DNA from: Paenibacillus periandrae
GTDB lineage: Bacteria; Bacillota; Bacilli; Paenibacillales; NBRC-103111
Length of the DNA stretch: 64,000 nucleotides
NCBI RefSeq assembly: GCF_022458865.1
Contig: NZ_JAJNMU010000005.1
Location: forward strand, 357,968 to 421,967
Reading direction: 5' to 3'
The notes beneath the pieces were generated by a model. The model saw only the letters and a program-made list of their open reading frames with translations. It had not been told where the DNA came from and did not search any database. The translations under genes and the position numbers were made by a program. Shown here piece by piece: positions 19,025 through 27,486 of this stretch; within the stretch, counting starts at the first letter, position 1, and each line of letters begins with the position of its first letter.

Positions 19025-19066
19025 TAAAAACGAACGTTTGTACAGGTTCGTGTTATAATGTTCGTC
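19025..19066 (-). promoter_or_regulatory. PurBox pair, candidate PurR operator of purA
   Basis: Just upstream of the -35 element lie AAACGAACGTT and an inverted AGGTTCGTGTT, with a third TGTTCG copy beyond. Two facing CGAAC boxes upstream of the promoter are the PurR arrangement known from Bacillus, so purA should be repressed when purines are plentiful. Confidence 0.65.
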
Positions 19067-19073
19067 CCTTGCT

Positions 19074-20429
19074 TTATCGGCCTGCTGCTTCCTGGTGTGT
19101 ACGGTCCAGCCCGACAAATTTATTATAATTTTTCAAAAAGGCCAGTTCCACCGTTCCTACCGGACCATTCCGCTGTTTGGCGATGATGATTTCGATGATG
19201 TTCTTTTTTTCGGATTCCTTATCGTAGTAATCATCCCGATACAAGAAGGCAACGATATCGGCATCCTGCTCAATGGAACCCGACTCCCGTAAGTCCGACA
19301 TCATCGGACGTTTATCCTGACGCTGCTCAACACCACGACTCAGCTGGGACAACGCGATAACAGGTACATCGAGCTCACGGGCAATCTGCTTCAAGGTACG
19401 GGAAATTTCCGATACCTCCTGCTGCCGGTTGTCGCCTTTACCGCGGCCATGAATCAGCTGCAGGTAATCGATCAGGATCATCCCAAGTCCCCGCTCCTGC
19501 TTAAGTCTGCGGCATCTTGCGCGAATATCCGCCACCGTGACCGACGGGGAATCATCGATGTAGATGTTGGCTTCCGACAGGGAACCAATCGCCATCGTCA
19601 TCTTCTCCCAATCCTCGGCCTCCAGGGAGCCCGTCCGCATCCGAGTTGCATCCACGTTCGCTTCCGCACAAATCATCCGCTGTACGAGCTGCGGAGCGCC
19701 CATTTCCAGACTGAAAATAGCGACCGTTTCTTTCTCCCGCACACCTACATTTTGTGCAATATTCAAGGCAAATGCCGTCTTTCCTACAGAAGGACGGGCG
19801 GCAACGATAATTAAATCCGAACGTTGAAAACCGGATGTCATCTTGTCCAGATCCTGAAACCCTGATTTAACTCCGGTCGTTCCGCCTTTATTGTTATAAA
19901 GGTATTCAACCTTATCAAAGACTTCCATTAACACATCACGAATCGCGATAAATCCGGTTGAAGAGCGGCGCTGGGAAATTTCGAGAATCTTTTTCTCTGC
20001 TTCACCCAGCAGCTCAGCCACATCGTCCGTGCTGGCATAACCATCCGTAACGATGTTGGTAGCCGCCCGAATCAACCGCCGCAGCATCGACTTCTCTTCC
20101 ACAATCTGTGCATAGTAGTCGATGTTGGCCGCAGTAGGCACCGCATTGGCAAGCTCCGATAAATACTTGATCCCGCCGATTTCCTCCAGCTGCTGCTTAT
20201 TTTGCAGCTTGGACGTCAGCGTGATCAAGTCAATCGGCTCATCCTCCTCAGCCAGCTCCAGCATCGATTCAAAGATCCGCTGATGCGACGTGCGATAGAA
20301 GTCGTCACTATTGATCCGCTCCATCGCAGTGACGAGTGATTCGCCGTCAAGCAAAATAGCGCCGAGCACGGCCTGCTCGGCTTCCAAATTTTGCGGAGGG
20401 ATACGATCCAAAAACATGCCCTCGTTCAA
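19074..20429 (-). CDS. dnaB: Replicative DNA helicase DnaB (DnaC of B. subtilis)
   Basis: 451 residues. An N-terminal helical domain (PPQNLEAEQAVLGA) is followed by the RecA-like core with Walker A (AARPSVGKTAFAL), the Walker B region MILIDYLQLIHG and the arginine-finger motif KQRNGPVGTVEL. It unwinds DNA at the fork as a hexamer. The start appears to be TTG 20429, with GGAGGGG 6 bases upstream. It follows rplI closely and is likely the end of the yybS-gdpP-rplI-dnaB operon. Confidence 0.97.
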   Translation of the reverse strand: MNEGMFLDRIPPQNLEAEQAVLGAILLDGESLVTAMERINSDDFYRTSHQRIFESMLELAEEDEPIDLITLTSKLQNKQQLEEIGGIKYLSELANAVPTAANIDYYAQIVEEKSMLRRLIRAATNIVTDGYASTDDVAELLGEAEKKILEISQRRSSTGFIAIRDVLMEVFDKVEYLYNNKGGTTGVKSGFQDLDKMTSGFQRSDLIIVAARPSVGKTAFALNIAQNVGVREKETVAIFSLEMGAPQLVQRMICAEANVDATRMRTGSLEAEDWEKMTMAIGSLSEANIYIDDSPSVTVADIRARCRRLKQERGLGMILIDYLQLIHGRGKGDNRQQEVSEISRTLKQIARELDVPVIALSQLSRGVEQRQDKRPMMSDLRESGSIEQDADIVAFLYRDDYYDKESEKKNIIEIIIAKQRNGPVGTVELAFLKNYNKFVGLDRTHQEAAGR

Positions 20430-20464
20430 TGATTTCCCCTCCCGGGCGCTTCCATCAAGAAAGT

Positions 20465-20914
20465 TTACTTATCCTCACTGACATGAATCTTCAGCTTAGC
20501 GGATACTTCTGTGTGCAGCTTCACACCAACCTCTGTCACACCTAACGTACGAATCGGCTCGTCCATAAGGATTTTCCGCTTATCCAGCTTCAGCTTGAAC
20601 TGCTTTTCCAGCTCCTCAGCAACCTGCTTGCTTGGAATCGCTCCGAACAAACGGCCATCCTTACCCGACTTTGCCTTCAATTCCACGGTTAACGCTTCCA
20701 GCTTCTTCCCAAGCTCGACAGCGTCTGCCTTCTCTTGCTCCTTCTTGCGCTGCTCAGCCTTCTTCTGCTGGTCCAGCATTTTCACTGAACCTTCGTTAGC
20801 GGCAGCCGCCAGCTTCTGCGGCAGCAGGAAATTCGTTGCATATCCTTCGGAAACCTCTTTAATATCGCCCTTCTTGCCTTGACCTTTAACGTCCTTTAAT
20901 AAGATAACTTTCAT
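20465..20914 (-). CDS. rplI: 50S ribosomal protein L9
   Basis: 149 residues. The N-terminal rRNA-binding domain has the L9 signature ([24 protein letters not shown] region), and a long central helix rich in Lys and Glu joins it to the C-terminal domain. The ATG overlaps the gdpP stop as ATGA, and its ribosome binding site GAGGAGGGG lies inside gdpP, so translation is coupled. Confidence 0.97.
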   Translation of the reverse strand: MKVILLKDVKGQGKKGDIKEVSEGYATNFLLPQKLAAAANEGSVKMLDQQKKAEQRKKEQEKADAVELGKKLEALTVELKAKSGKDGRLFGAIPSKQVAEELEKQFKLKLDKRKILMDEPIRTLGVTEVGVKLHTEVSAKLKIHVSEDK

Positions 20915-22875
20915 TCAAAAAGCCCCTCCTCAGCATTCATCTCACTTAAAATTATTTTTAGCTTCTCTGCAGCTGCCTCAAGCGTCCCTTCGAACTGCGT
21001 AGCTGCATTCGTTAAATGCCCGCCGCCGCCCATCCGCTCCATGACAACCTGAACATTCAATTGCCCCAGTGAACGGGCGCTGATGCCAACTAATCCATCA
21101 GGTCTTTCGCTGATGACGAACGAGGCCGACACACCAGTCATCGTTAGCAGCGTATCGGCAGCCTGAGCAATCAGCAGTTGTGGATATTTACGATTGGGCT
21201 CTGTCACGGCTAGTGCAATATGCTCATAAATAACCACTGCATTCTTAATGACTTCCGCACGCTGGATATAAGCCTCCAGATCCTCCTTGAGCAGCCTCTG
21301 AATGAGCGAGGAATCGGCTCCATTGCGCCTCAGGAAGGAAGCCGCCTCAAAGGTACGGGCGCCCGTGCTGAGTGAAAAACTTTTCGTATCCACGACAATA
21401 CCTGCAAGCAGCGCGGTGGCTTCAAGCACACCCATCGTGAGGCGGTCGTTAAAATATTGCAGCAGCTCCGTCACCAGCTCGCAGGTCGAGGAAGCGTAAG
21501 GCTCCATGTATACCAATGTCGCGTCCTGAATAAATTCCTCGCCGCGGCGATGATGGTCAACGACAAATTTACGATTCGTCAGCTGCAGCAGCTTCGGCTC
21601 GGCTACCATCGACGCTTTATGGGTATCAACAACAACCGCAAGCGAACGTTGATTCGTGATCTGCATCGCCTGCTCCGGTGTAATAAACCAGCGGTTCAGC
21701 TTCTCATCCTCATAGATCGTTTCCATCAGCTTCTGGATGGAAGGATTTACCCCTTCGAGCACGATATAGCCTTCCTTATTGCTGACATGGGCCGCTTTGA
21801 GCACACCGATTGCCGCACCAATCGAATCCATATCGGGATATCGATGACCCATAATAATAACCTTGTCACATTCCTTGATCAAATCACGCAGCGCATGGGA
21901 AATGACCCTTGCCCGAACTCTCGTTCGTTTCTCAACCGCGTTGGATCGGCCTCCATAAAAGGATAACCTTTCACCAATCTTCACAGCAACCTGATCACCG
22001 CCGCGGCCTAGTGCCATATCCAGACTTGTCTGCGCCAATTGCCCCAGCTCTGTTAAGGAGTTGTTGCCGGAAGCGATTCCGATACTTAAAGTCAGCTGCA
22101 GCTTGTGCTCGATCGTCAGATCGCGAACCTCGTCCAGAATTTCAAATCGTGACTGCTCCAGCATTTTCAGACCCTTCTGGTCAATCAGTATCAAGTAGCG
22201 GTCCGAGGCCGTACGACGCAAATACACGTTATACTTTTGCGCCCATTCGGTAATCTCACCGGTTACCTTGGCCATCATGATACTCCTGGCTTGATCATCC
22301 ATGCCTTGTGTCGCTTCTTCCAGATTATCCATCATAATAATACCGATCGACAATCGTTCTTCCTCATAACGTATGGATAAGGTTTTGTAGGCCGTAATAT
22401 CCGTCACATACAGCAGCCGTTCATTCGGCTTCACCTGCACCTGATAAATGCACTTGCCAATTGTAATCTCGACCTTGCCTGCATCCTTATCCTTACGGCC
22501 TTTCAAAATCGGGAACAGCTCTAATACTCCCTCACCGATCAATGATTCCTTGCCGACCATTTTGGCTACAAACGGATTGTGCCATTCTACGATCTTTTCA
22601 TCGTTATACAATAAAATGCCGATAGGCAACTCATTGATCACCTCATTGCCTGCCCGCTTGATGCGGTGGGACAATGTCGTTACATACTTATTCATATCCT
22701 TGCTGAATGCCTGCTCAGCCCTCATCGTAAAAACACCGAGAACCACGCATACAAGCAAAGCGATCACACCAACTACCCATTGAAAGAGCATGAGCACAAA
22801 AATTAATATCGTCATTACTGCAAAAATCCATACGATATGCGAGCCATGCCAACGCTTTAACAGGAACTTCGGCAT
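20911..22875 (-). CDS. gdpP: c-di-AMP phosphodiesterase GdpP (YybT)
   Basis: 654 residues. Two N-terminal membrane segments (about 13-50), a PAS-like domain (about 70-150), a degenerate GGDEF domain (about 170-300) and a DHH/DHHA1 phosphoesterase (about 335-645). Metal-binding motifs are visible: [32 protein letters not shown] and [10 protein letters not shown] in DHHA1. It cuts the second messenger c-di-AMP to pApA and so affects potassium balance and wall integrity. The gene sits between yybS and rplI, the usual Bacilli order. Confidence 0.97.
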   Translation of the reverse strand: MPKFLLKRWHGSHIVWIFAVMTILIFVLMLFQWVVGVIALLVCVVLGVFTMRAEQAFSKDMNKYVTTLSHRIKRAGNEVINELPIGILLYNDEKIVEWHNPFVAKMVGKESLIGEGVLELFPILKGRKDKDAGKVEITIGKCIYQVQVKPNERLLYVTDITAYKTLSIRYEEERLSIGIIMMDNLEEATQGMDDQARSIMMAKVTGEITEWAQKYNVYLRRTASDRYLILIDQKGLKMLEQSRFEILDEVRDLTIEHKLQLTLSIGIASGNNSLTELGQLAQTSLDMALGRGGDQVAVKIGERLSFYGGRSNAVEKRTRVRARVISHALRDLIKECDKVIIMGHRYPDMDSIGAAIGVLKAAHVSNKEGYIVLEGVNPSIQKLMETIYEDEKLNRWFITPEQAMQITNQRSLAVVVDTHKASMVAEPKLLQLTNRKFVVDHHRRGEEFIQDATLVYMEPYASSTCELVTELLQYFNDRLTMGVLEATALLAGIVVDTKSFSLSTGARTFEAASFLRRNGADSSLIQRLLKEDLEAYIQRAEVIKNAVVIYEHIALAVTEPNRKYPQLLIAQAADTLLTMTGVSASFVISERPDGLVGISARSLGQLNVQVVMERMGGGGHLTNAATQFEGTLEAAAEKLKIILSEMNAEEGLFE

Positions 22876-22897
22876 CCCTTTCGCCCCTAATCCAATC

Positions 22898-23818
22898 TTA
22901 TTTTCGAGTCACACGGTCACGGAGCGGAAACGCCGTATCGAACACACCCAGCAGACTTAATATAAAGGGTGCAAAAAGCAACGATACGATAATCCCGCAT
23001 ATCGGCAAAACCCGGTTCCAACGTTTATAGTGAGCCAGGAAAAACAGAAAGGAAATTGCCTGCACTGCGAACAGAAATGTCAGAATAGGCAGCAGGTTAA
23101 TCAGGATCGTGAATAACATCGAGCTCGTGTCCCTTACAAAAAACTCCATGAACAAAGCAATTACGTAGTACCAAACCAATGATTTGTGAAGCTTCCAATC
23201 TCGAATAGGTTTAAACCCGGGAATACGTTCACCTGATCGATTGAGCAGCTTTCTGGCTGCCCAGTGCGTCACTAATACGATAAATAAAGAAATCCCGATC
23301 ATATAGAGAGGAAGCATATGGCTTGCGATCTTTACCAGCATTTCTTTATCCATGACCAATGAATTTTGCAGGTAAGCAGGCATAATGCTTATGCTTTCCA
23401 ACATGAACATTTTCATTTTTTCAATCAAATTAATGCCAAAAGCATAACAAACTACCAAGCTAAGCAGCATCTCAGCAAGCAGGGTAAGTGTTCCCGCAGT
23501 GACAACATTTCGTGCTGGTGCGCCTTTTTTGTATTGATTGCCCATTTGGAAAACGGGGGGTAAAAAGAATATGGATACGGCAATAAGCATGACAGCAACC
23601 CATCCCACCATCAGTAAGGAGGTTGCCAGATAAACGGCAATCAGACTAATTGCGTAAAATACTAAAAATCGTTTCGTATCCAGCTTCACGTACTGTACCA
23701 GCAGTGGCACCATCAACAAGCAGATCGTAATGCTACTGACTAGCGGTACCATTATCGACAGCAATAAAACAACCGTCGCCAAGCCCCAACCCAGTAATCC
23801 CAAGGAACCATTCCTCAA
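22898..23818 (-). CDS. yybS: YybS-type DUF2232 membrane protein
   Basis: 306 residues of mostly hydrophobic sequence with about eight membrane segments and no soluble domain of note. The DUF2232 family has no established biochemical role and is regularly found just upstream of gdpP. TTG 23818 lies 6 bases past AGAGGTG; GTG 23827 is in frame but falls inside that site. The stop lies 22 bases before gdpP, so they are co-transcribed. Confidence 0.88.
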   Translation of the reverse strand: MRNGSLGLLGWGLATVVLLLSIMVPLVSSITICLLMVPLLVQYVKLDTKRFLVFYAISLIAVYLATSLLMVGWVAVMLIAVSIFFLPPVFQMGNQYKKGAPARNVVTAGTLTLLAEMLLSLVVCYAFGINLIEKMKMFMLESISIMPAYLQNSLVMDKEMLVKIASHMLPLYMIGISLFIVLVTHWAARKLLNRSGERIPGFKPIRDWKLHKSLVWYYVIALFMEFFVRDTSSMLFTILINLLPILTFLFAVQAISFLFFLAHYKRWNRVLPICGIIVSLLFAPFILSLLGVFDTAFPLRDRVTRK

Positions 23819-23888
23819 TCCGTTCACCTCTTACACATATGTTCTCACCTTTAACCTGTTAACGATGACTTGACCATTATAACACATC

Positions 23889-24305
23889 TCACACCTTTTG
23901 TTCTGCCTGCCACAACTTGAAGCAATAATCAATAATTTCTCGTCTGCGAATGATTCCGATAAAAACCTCATTATCATCAATTACGGGAACATAGTTCTGG
24001 TTGGTTGCGAGCAGGATCAGATCCTCCATCTGTTGATCAATCCGAACCGGTTTGATTTCCACATGCTGAGCGACATCCTTCAACAGGACTTTGTGCGTAT
24101 GGTCAAATCCGATTTGCGGCTCACGTTTGAGCTTCCACAATAAATCGCCCTCCGTAATCGTCCCGGCATATTTGCCGGCATCGTCGATGAGCGGTACTGC
24201 CGAATACCGATGGTATTCCATTCTTTCAAGCGCTTGGCGCATCGTGGAATTCGGAGATAAGTAAATGACGTCTTCTTTAGGAACAAGAAAAAACGCGATG
24301 TTCAC
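23889..24305 (-). CDS. Protein with two CBS domains
   Basis: 138 residues made of two CBS motifs and nothing else: residues 1-60 (STMRQALERMEYHRYSAVPL, YAGTITEGDLLW) and 75-130 (DQQMEDLILLATNQNYVPVI, FIGIIRRREIIDY). Such pairs bind adenine nucleotides. Starts at GTG 24305 after AAAGGA. It precedes the yybS-gdpP operon. A role as a nucleotide sensor, perhaps for c-di-AMP like the two-CBS protein DarB of Bacillus, is suggested by this position only. Confidence 0.88.
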   Translation of the reverse strand: MNIAFFLVPKEDVIYLSPNSTMRQALERMEYHRYSAVPLIDDAGKYAGTITEGDLLWKLKREPQIGFDHTHKVLLKDVAQHVEIKPVRIDQQMEDLILLATNQNYVPVIDDNEVFIGIIRRREIIDYCFKLWQAEQKV

Positions 24306-24523
24306 AAAACCAATCCTTTCTTGACTGAAATCACAGTATACCCTATCTACTTAATAATACACTATGACGCAATTAGAAGATATACAACTAAACCTCTTCT
24401 ATATTTAACAAGAGTAGATAATAACAGGAACTATCCCCATCTATGTCCACCGAGCTTCCTTCTTTCAGCGTCTGAAGCAGCATCCCAGACGCATGCTGCA
24501 ATTGTATGCTCTTATACGCCATG

Positions 24524-24557
24524 AAAAAAGCACAGCCAGCGCAAGGCTGACTATGCT
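24524..24557 (-). terminator. Intrinsic terminator of the Ig-like repeat protein gene
   Basis: On the minus strand AGCATAGTCAGCC and GGCTGTGCT pair around TTGCGCT, followed by a run of six T. In the rest of the gap 24306-24523 I see no gene. Confidence 0.75.
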
Positions 24558-24574
24558 TTCATTATCTATCTCTA

Positions 24575-27178
24575 TTATTTAACAGTAACCTGCACGTACC
24601 ATCTGATATTGGAGAACGTAACCGTTATTCTCGTTTTCCCTTTGCCGGTCGCTTTAATTACGCCATCCTTTACATCGGCAATCATACTATTCGCTGATGT
24701 CCACATTGCGGGAATGGTAACATCCTCATCTGAGCCATCCGAGTAAGTTCCTGTTGCTGTAATCTGAACCTCTTGACCTTCAGTAAGATCTACCTTCACA
24801 ACATCTGTCTTCAAATATTTGAGCGTGTTCACATCGATAGGCAAGCCGATCGATTTACCACCGAAAGTCCCTGTTACGATCGCTTTACCGGAGCCTGTAG
24901 CCGTAATCGTTCCCGCAGTCACATCAGCCACTTTATAGGCCGAGGTTTTCCAGGTAGCCGCGGAAGTCACATCTCTTGTGCTCCCATCAGACAACGTTGC
25001 GGTCAGCTTTACAGGAACTGACAGACCTGTCTTCATCGAAATGAATCGTTGATCGACTTCCAGCTTTTGCACAACTCCGATTTCTACGCTGATGGTAACA
25101 CTTTTACCACCATAACTCGCTGTAATCGTCGCTTTACCTCTGGATACCGGAGTAATAGTCCCCTTGGACACCTGCACAATTTGTGCATTGCTTGTTTTCC
25201 ATTCGGCCTCAGCTTCTACATTTTTGGTTGCATTTAATGGATCTGTTGCCGTTAACACAATTTGCTTGATCTCACCCAGATCAAATACCAAATAGGTGCT
25301 GCTTGCGGTCAAGTCATCGGCCGTATCCACACTGACCGTAATGCTGACTGATTTGTTATCCAGGGTTGCGGTAATCGTAGATTGACCCGAGCCCACAGCT
25401 GTCAATTTACCAGCCTCAACGGTTACAGCCTTCAGGTTGGAGCTAGTCCATACCGCTTCAGTTCCGGCATCCTCTTTGATCGTGCCGTCCTTGTACTTCG
25501 CTTTTACTACAATATTGTTGACGTCGCCCTTTTTCAAAACCAGCTCTGTTTTTTCCGTTGTCAAACTTTCCAATACACCTACGGTTACCTGAATCGTTAC
25601 TGTTCTTGTTCCATATTTGGCCGTAACCACAGAGGAGCCTGTTGCAAGACCCGTTATCAAACCACCTGAAACATCAACAACTTCAGGAGCGCTGGATTTC
25701 CATTCCGCTGCGCTGGTTACCGTATCTTTTCTGGTTGCATCATTGGCGTAGGATGCTTCCAAAGTGATTTGTTCCGAGCTGCCAACCGCCAAATTTACCG
25801 TTTTCTTATTTGCTGTCACGAAGCTTGGGATATCCACCAATACTTTAATCTGAATAGTTTTACCTCCGTAAGTGGCTGTAACCAGCGCCTCACCGGATTT
25901 GTAAGCAGTAATTTTACCTTTTACTACATCGATCGCCGCGCTGTTGTCTACGGTCCATTCAGCACGGTCTGTGACAGCCTCTCTCGGTGCGGTAGAATCC
26001 GCATAAGTAGCGTACAAAATAATTTGTGAATTTTGTCCCGATTTTAATGAAATGGTTTCTTCATCCACTTCCAGTCTGCGCGGCACATCGACATAGATCG
26101 TTCTAGTAATTTGCTTTTCGCCATACTTGGCCGTAATCGTAACTTCACCGATCTCATTGGCTGTAAGTTTGCCTTTTAACGCATAGACGATACTGTCATC
26201 ACTGGAGGACCATTCAGCACGATCCGTAATATTCTCTGTATTTCCATTGGCATAGGTTGCATTCAGCGTAAGCTGCAAGGTTCCATTTTTCTTCATCAAA
26301 TGTGTCTGCTCAACGAAATCCAGCTTGATCGCATTGTCGACATCTACTTTAATCGTTGTGCTTTTTGTTCCATACGTAGCCTTTAACGTGGCTTGACCCG
26401 GGCCATATCCGGTAACCGTGCCTTTAAGCACATCAGCAACCGTAGACTTATCCGTTTCCCACTCTGCCTTTTCCGCTACATCCTCCGTCGTTCCATCTGG
26501 ATATGTCGCCATCAACTTGATCTTCTCCGTACCCTTCAGCAGCAACGATACCTGGGATTTATCGGCATCAATACGCTGAACGATTTCTACATTGACGGGC
26601 AAGCTTAAGCTTAAGCTATTGTATTTAGCCGTAATTGTAGCTTTACCTGAGCTGAGACCCTTCACCAGTCCATTGGTAACGGTAGCGATGGAGTTGTTGT
26701 CGCTGCTCCAGTCGGCTTTATTAGTTACGTCAGCGGACGTACCGTCATCATAATAGGCTGTAATCAATATATTATCCGACTGATTCAAACGTAAATTAAT
26801 CAACTGCTTATCTTTGGTTAATGATTTCACTTTTTTAGTTACAGTTACATGAATAATAACGGTTTTGCCCATGTAAGTAGCTGTTACCGTAGCGGTGCCT
26901 TCCTTCTTCGCTGATATGGCGCCAGCATATACGGTTGCCACATCCGTCGCCCCGGAATTCCACTCTGTCTTAACTGTTACATTCTCGGTACTACCACTTG
27001 TAAACACCGCAGTTGCTGTTATATTCGACGTGCTTCCTACCTCTAGAGTGACCTCATTCTTGCTCACTACTAAACTTGCAATGTCGTCTGCCGCCAACAC
27101 ACGGGTTCCGTTCAAATTGCCTGCTGCCACAATCAGCACGAGTAACAAGGATAATACTCTAGCCATTCTAACCATCAT
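24575..27178 (-). CDS. Secreted protein of ten Ig-like (Big_2 type) repeats
   Basis: 867 residues. A signal peptide (about 1-29, ending VLAA) is followed by ten repeats of about 80-85 residues that fill the rest. Each starts with a strand pair such as LEVDEETISLKSGQ, has TATYADG-like and AEWSSSD-like strands, and ends GKATITAKYGGKSVTI-VDV. No catalytic or anchor domain is present, so it is a surface or matrix-associated adhesin-like or structural protein. Four regions (repeats 5, 6, 7 and 8) have small insertions. ATG 27178 has GGAGG 10 bases upstream. It diverges from the SNF2 gene and stands alone. Confidence 0.9.
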   Translation of the reverse strand: MMVRMARVLSLLLVLIVAAGNLNGTRVLAADDIASLVVSKNEVTLEVGSTSNITATAVFTSGSTENVTVKTEWNSGATDVATVYAGAISAKKEGTATVTATYMGKTVIIHVTVTKKVKSLTKDKQLINLRLNQSDNILITAYYDDGTSADVTNKADWSSDNNSIATVTNGLVKGLSSGKATITAKYNSLSLSLPVNVEIVQRIDADKSQVSLLLKGTEKIKLMATYPDGTTEDVAEKAEWETDKSTVADVLKGTVTGYGPGQATLKATYGTKSTTIKVDVDNAIKLDFVEQTHLMKKNGTLQLTLNATYANGNTENITDRAEWSSSDDSIVYALKGKLTANEIGEVTITAKYGEKQITRTIYVDVPRRLEVDEETISLKSGQNSQIILYATYADSTAPREAVTDRAEWTVDNSAAIDVVKGKITAYKSGEALVTATYGGKTIQIKVLVDIPSFVTANKKTVNLAVGSSEQITLEASYANDATRKDTVTSAAEWKSSAPEVVDVSGGLITGLATGSSVVTAKYGTRTVTIQVTVGVLESLTTEKTELVLKKGDVNNIVVKAKYKDGTIKEDAGTEAVWTSSNLKAVTVEAGKLTAVGSGQSTITATLDNKSVSITVSVDTADDLTASSTYLVFDLGEIKQIVLTATDPLNATKNVEAEAEWKTSNAQIVQVSKGTITPVSRGKATITASYGGKSVTISVEIGVVQKLEVDQRFISMKTGLSVPVKLTATLSDGSTRDVTSAATWKTSAYKVADVTAGTITATGSGKAIVTGTFGGKSIGLPIDVNTLKYLKTDVVKVDLTEGQEVQITATGTYSDGSDEDVTIPAMWTSANSMIADVKDGVIKATGKGKTRITVTFSNIRWYVQVTVK

Positions 27179-27486
27179 AAATAATTTACCTCCATTAATT
27201 TAAATCTTCTTTCTTCAGGTCCAGCTATACTTGATCCTACTATCGACATTGGCATCAGGGCATTGATTTTCATGCAAAAACATGACTTCTAAGTTTTATC
27301 GGAATTTTGTCGATTAAAATGAATACCTGACTGTCGATTCTTTGCTGAATCCAACCCGACTAGCTGTAGTTATTCACAAAATAAGGACAAAGGGCTTTTG
27401 TTTTTTTTGTGTTCGATTCTGTTATCATAGAATGTAGCCCTATTCGGATCATCAAGCCTGTACGCAAAGAAAGAAGGATTTCTGTT
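27179..27486. other. Divergent intergenic region
   Basis: Separates the Ig-like repeat gene (minus) from the SNF2 gene (plus). It holds the two ribosome binding sites and presumably two promoters. I see no RNA gene or clear operator. Confidence 0.6.
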
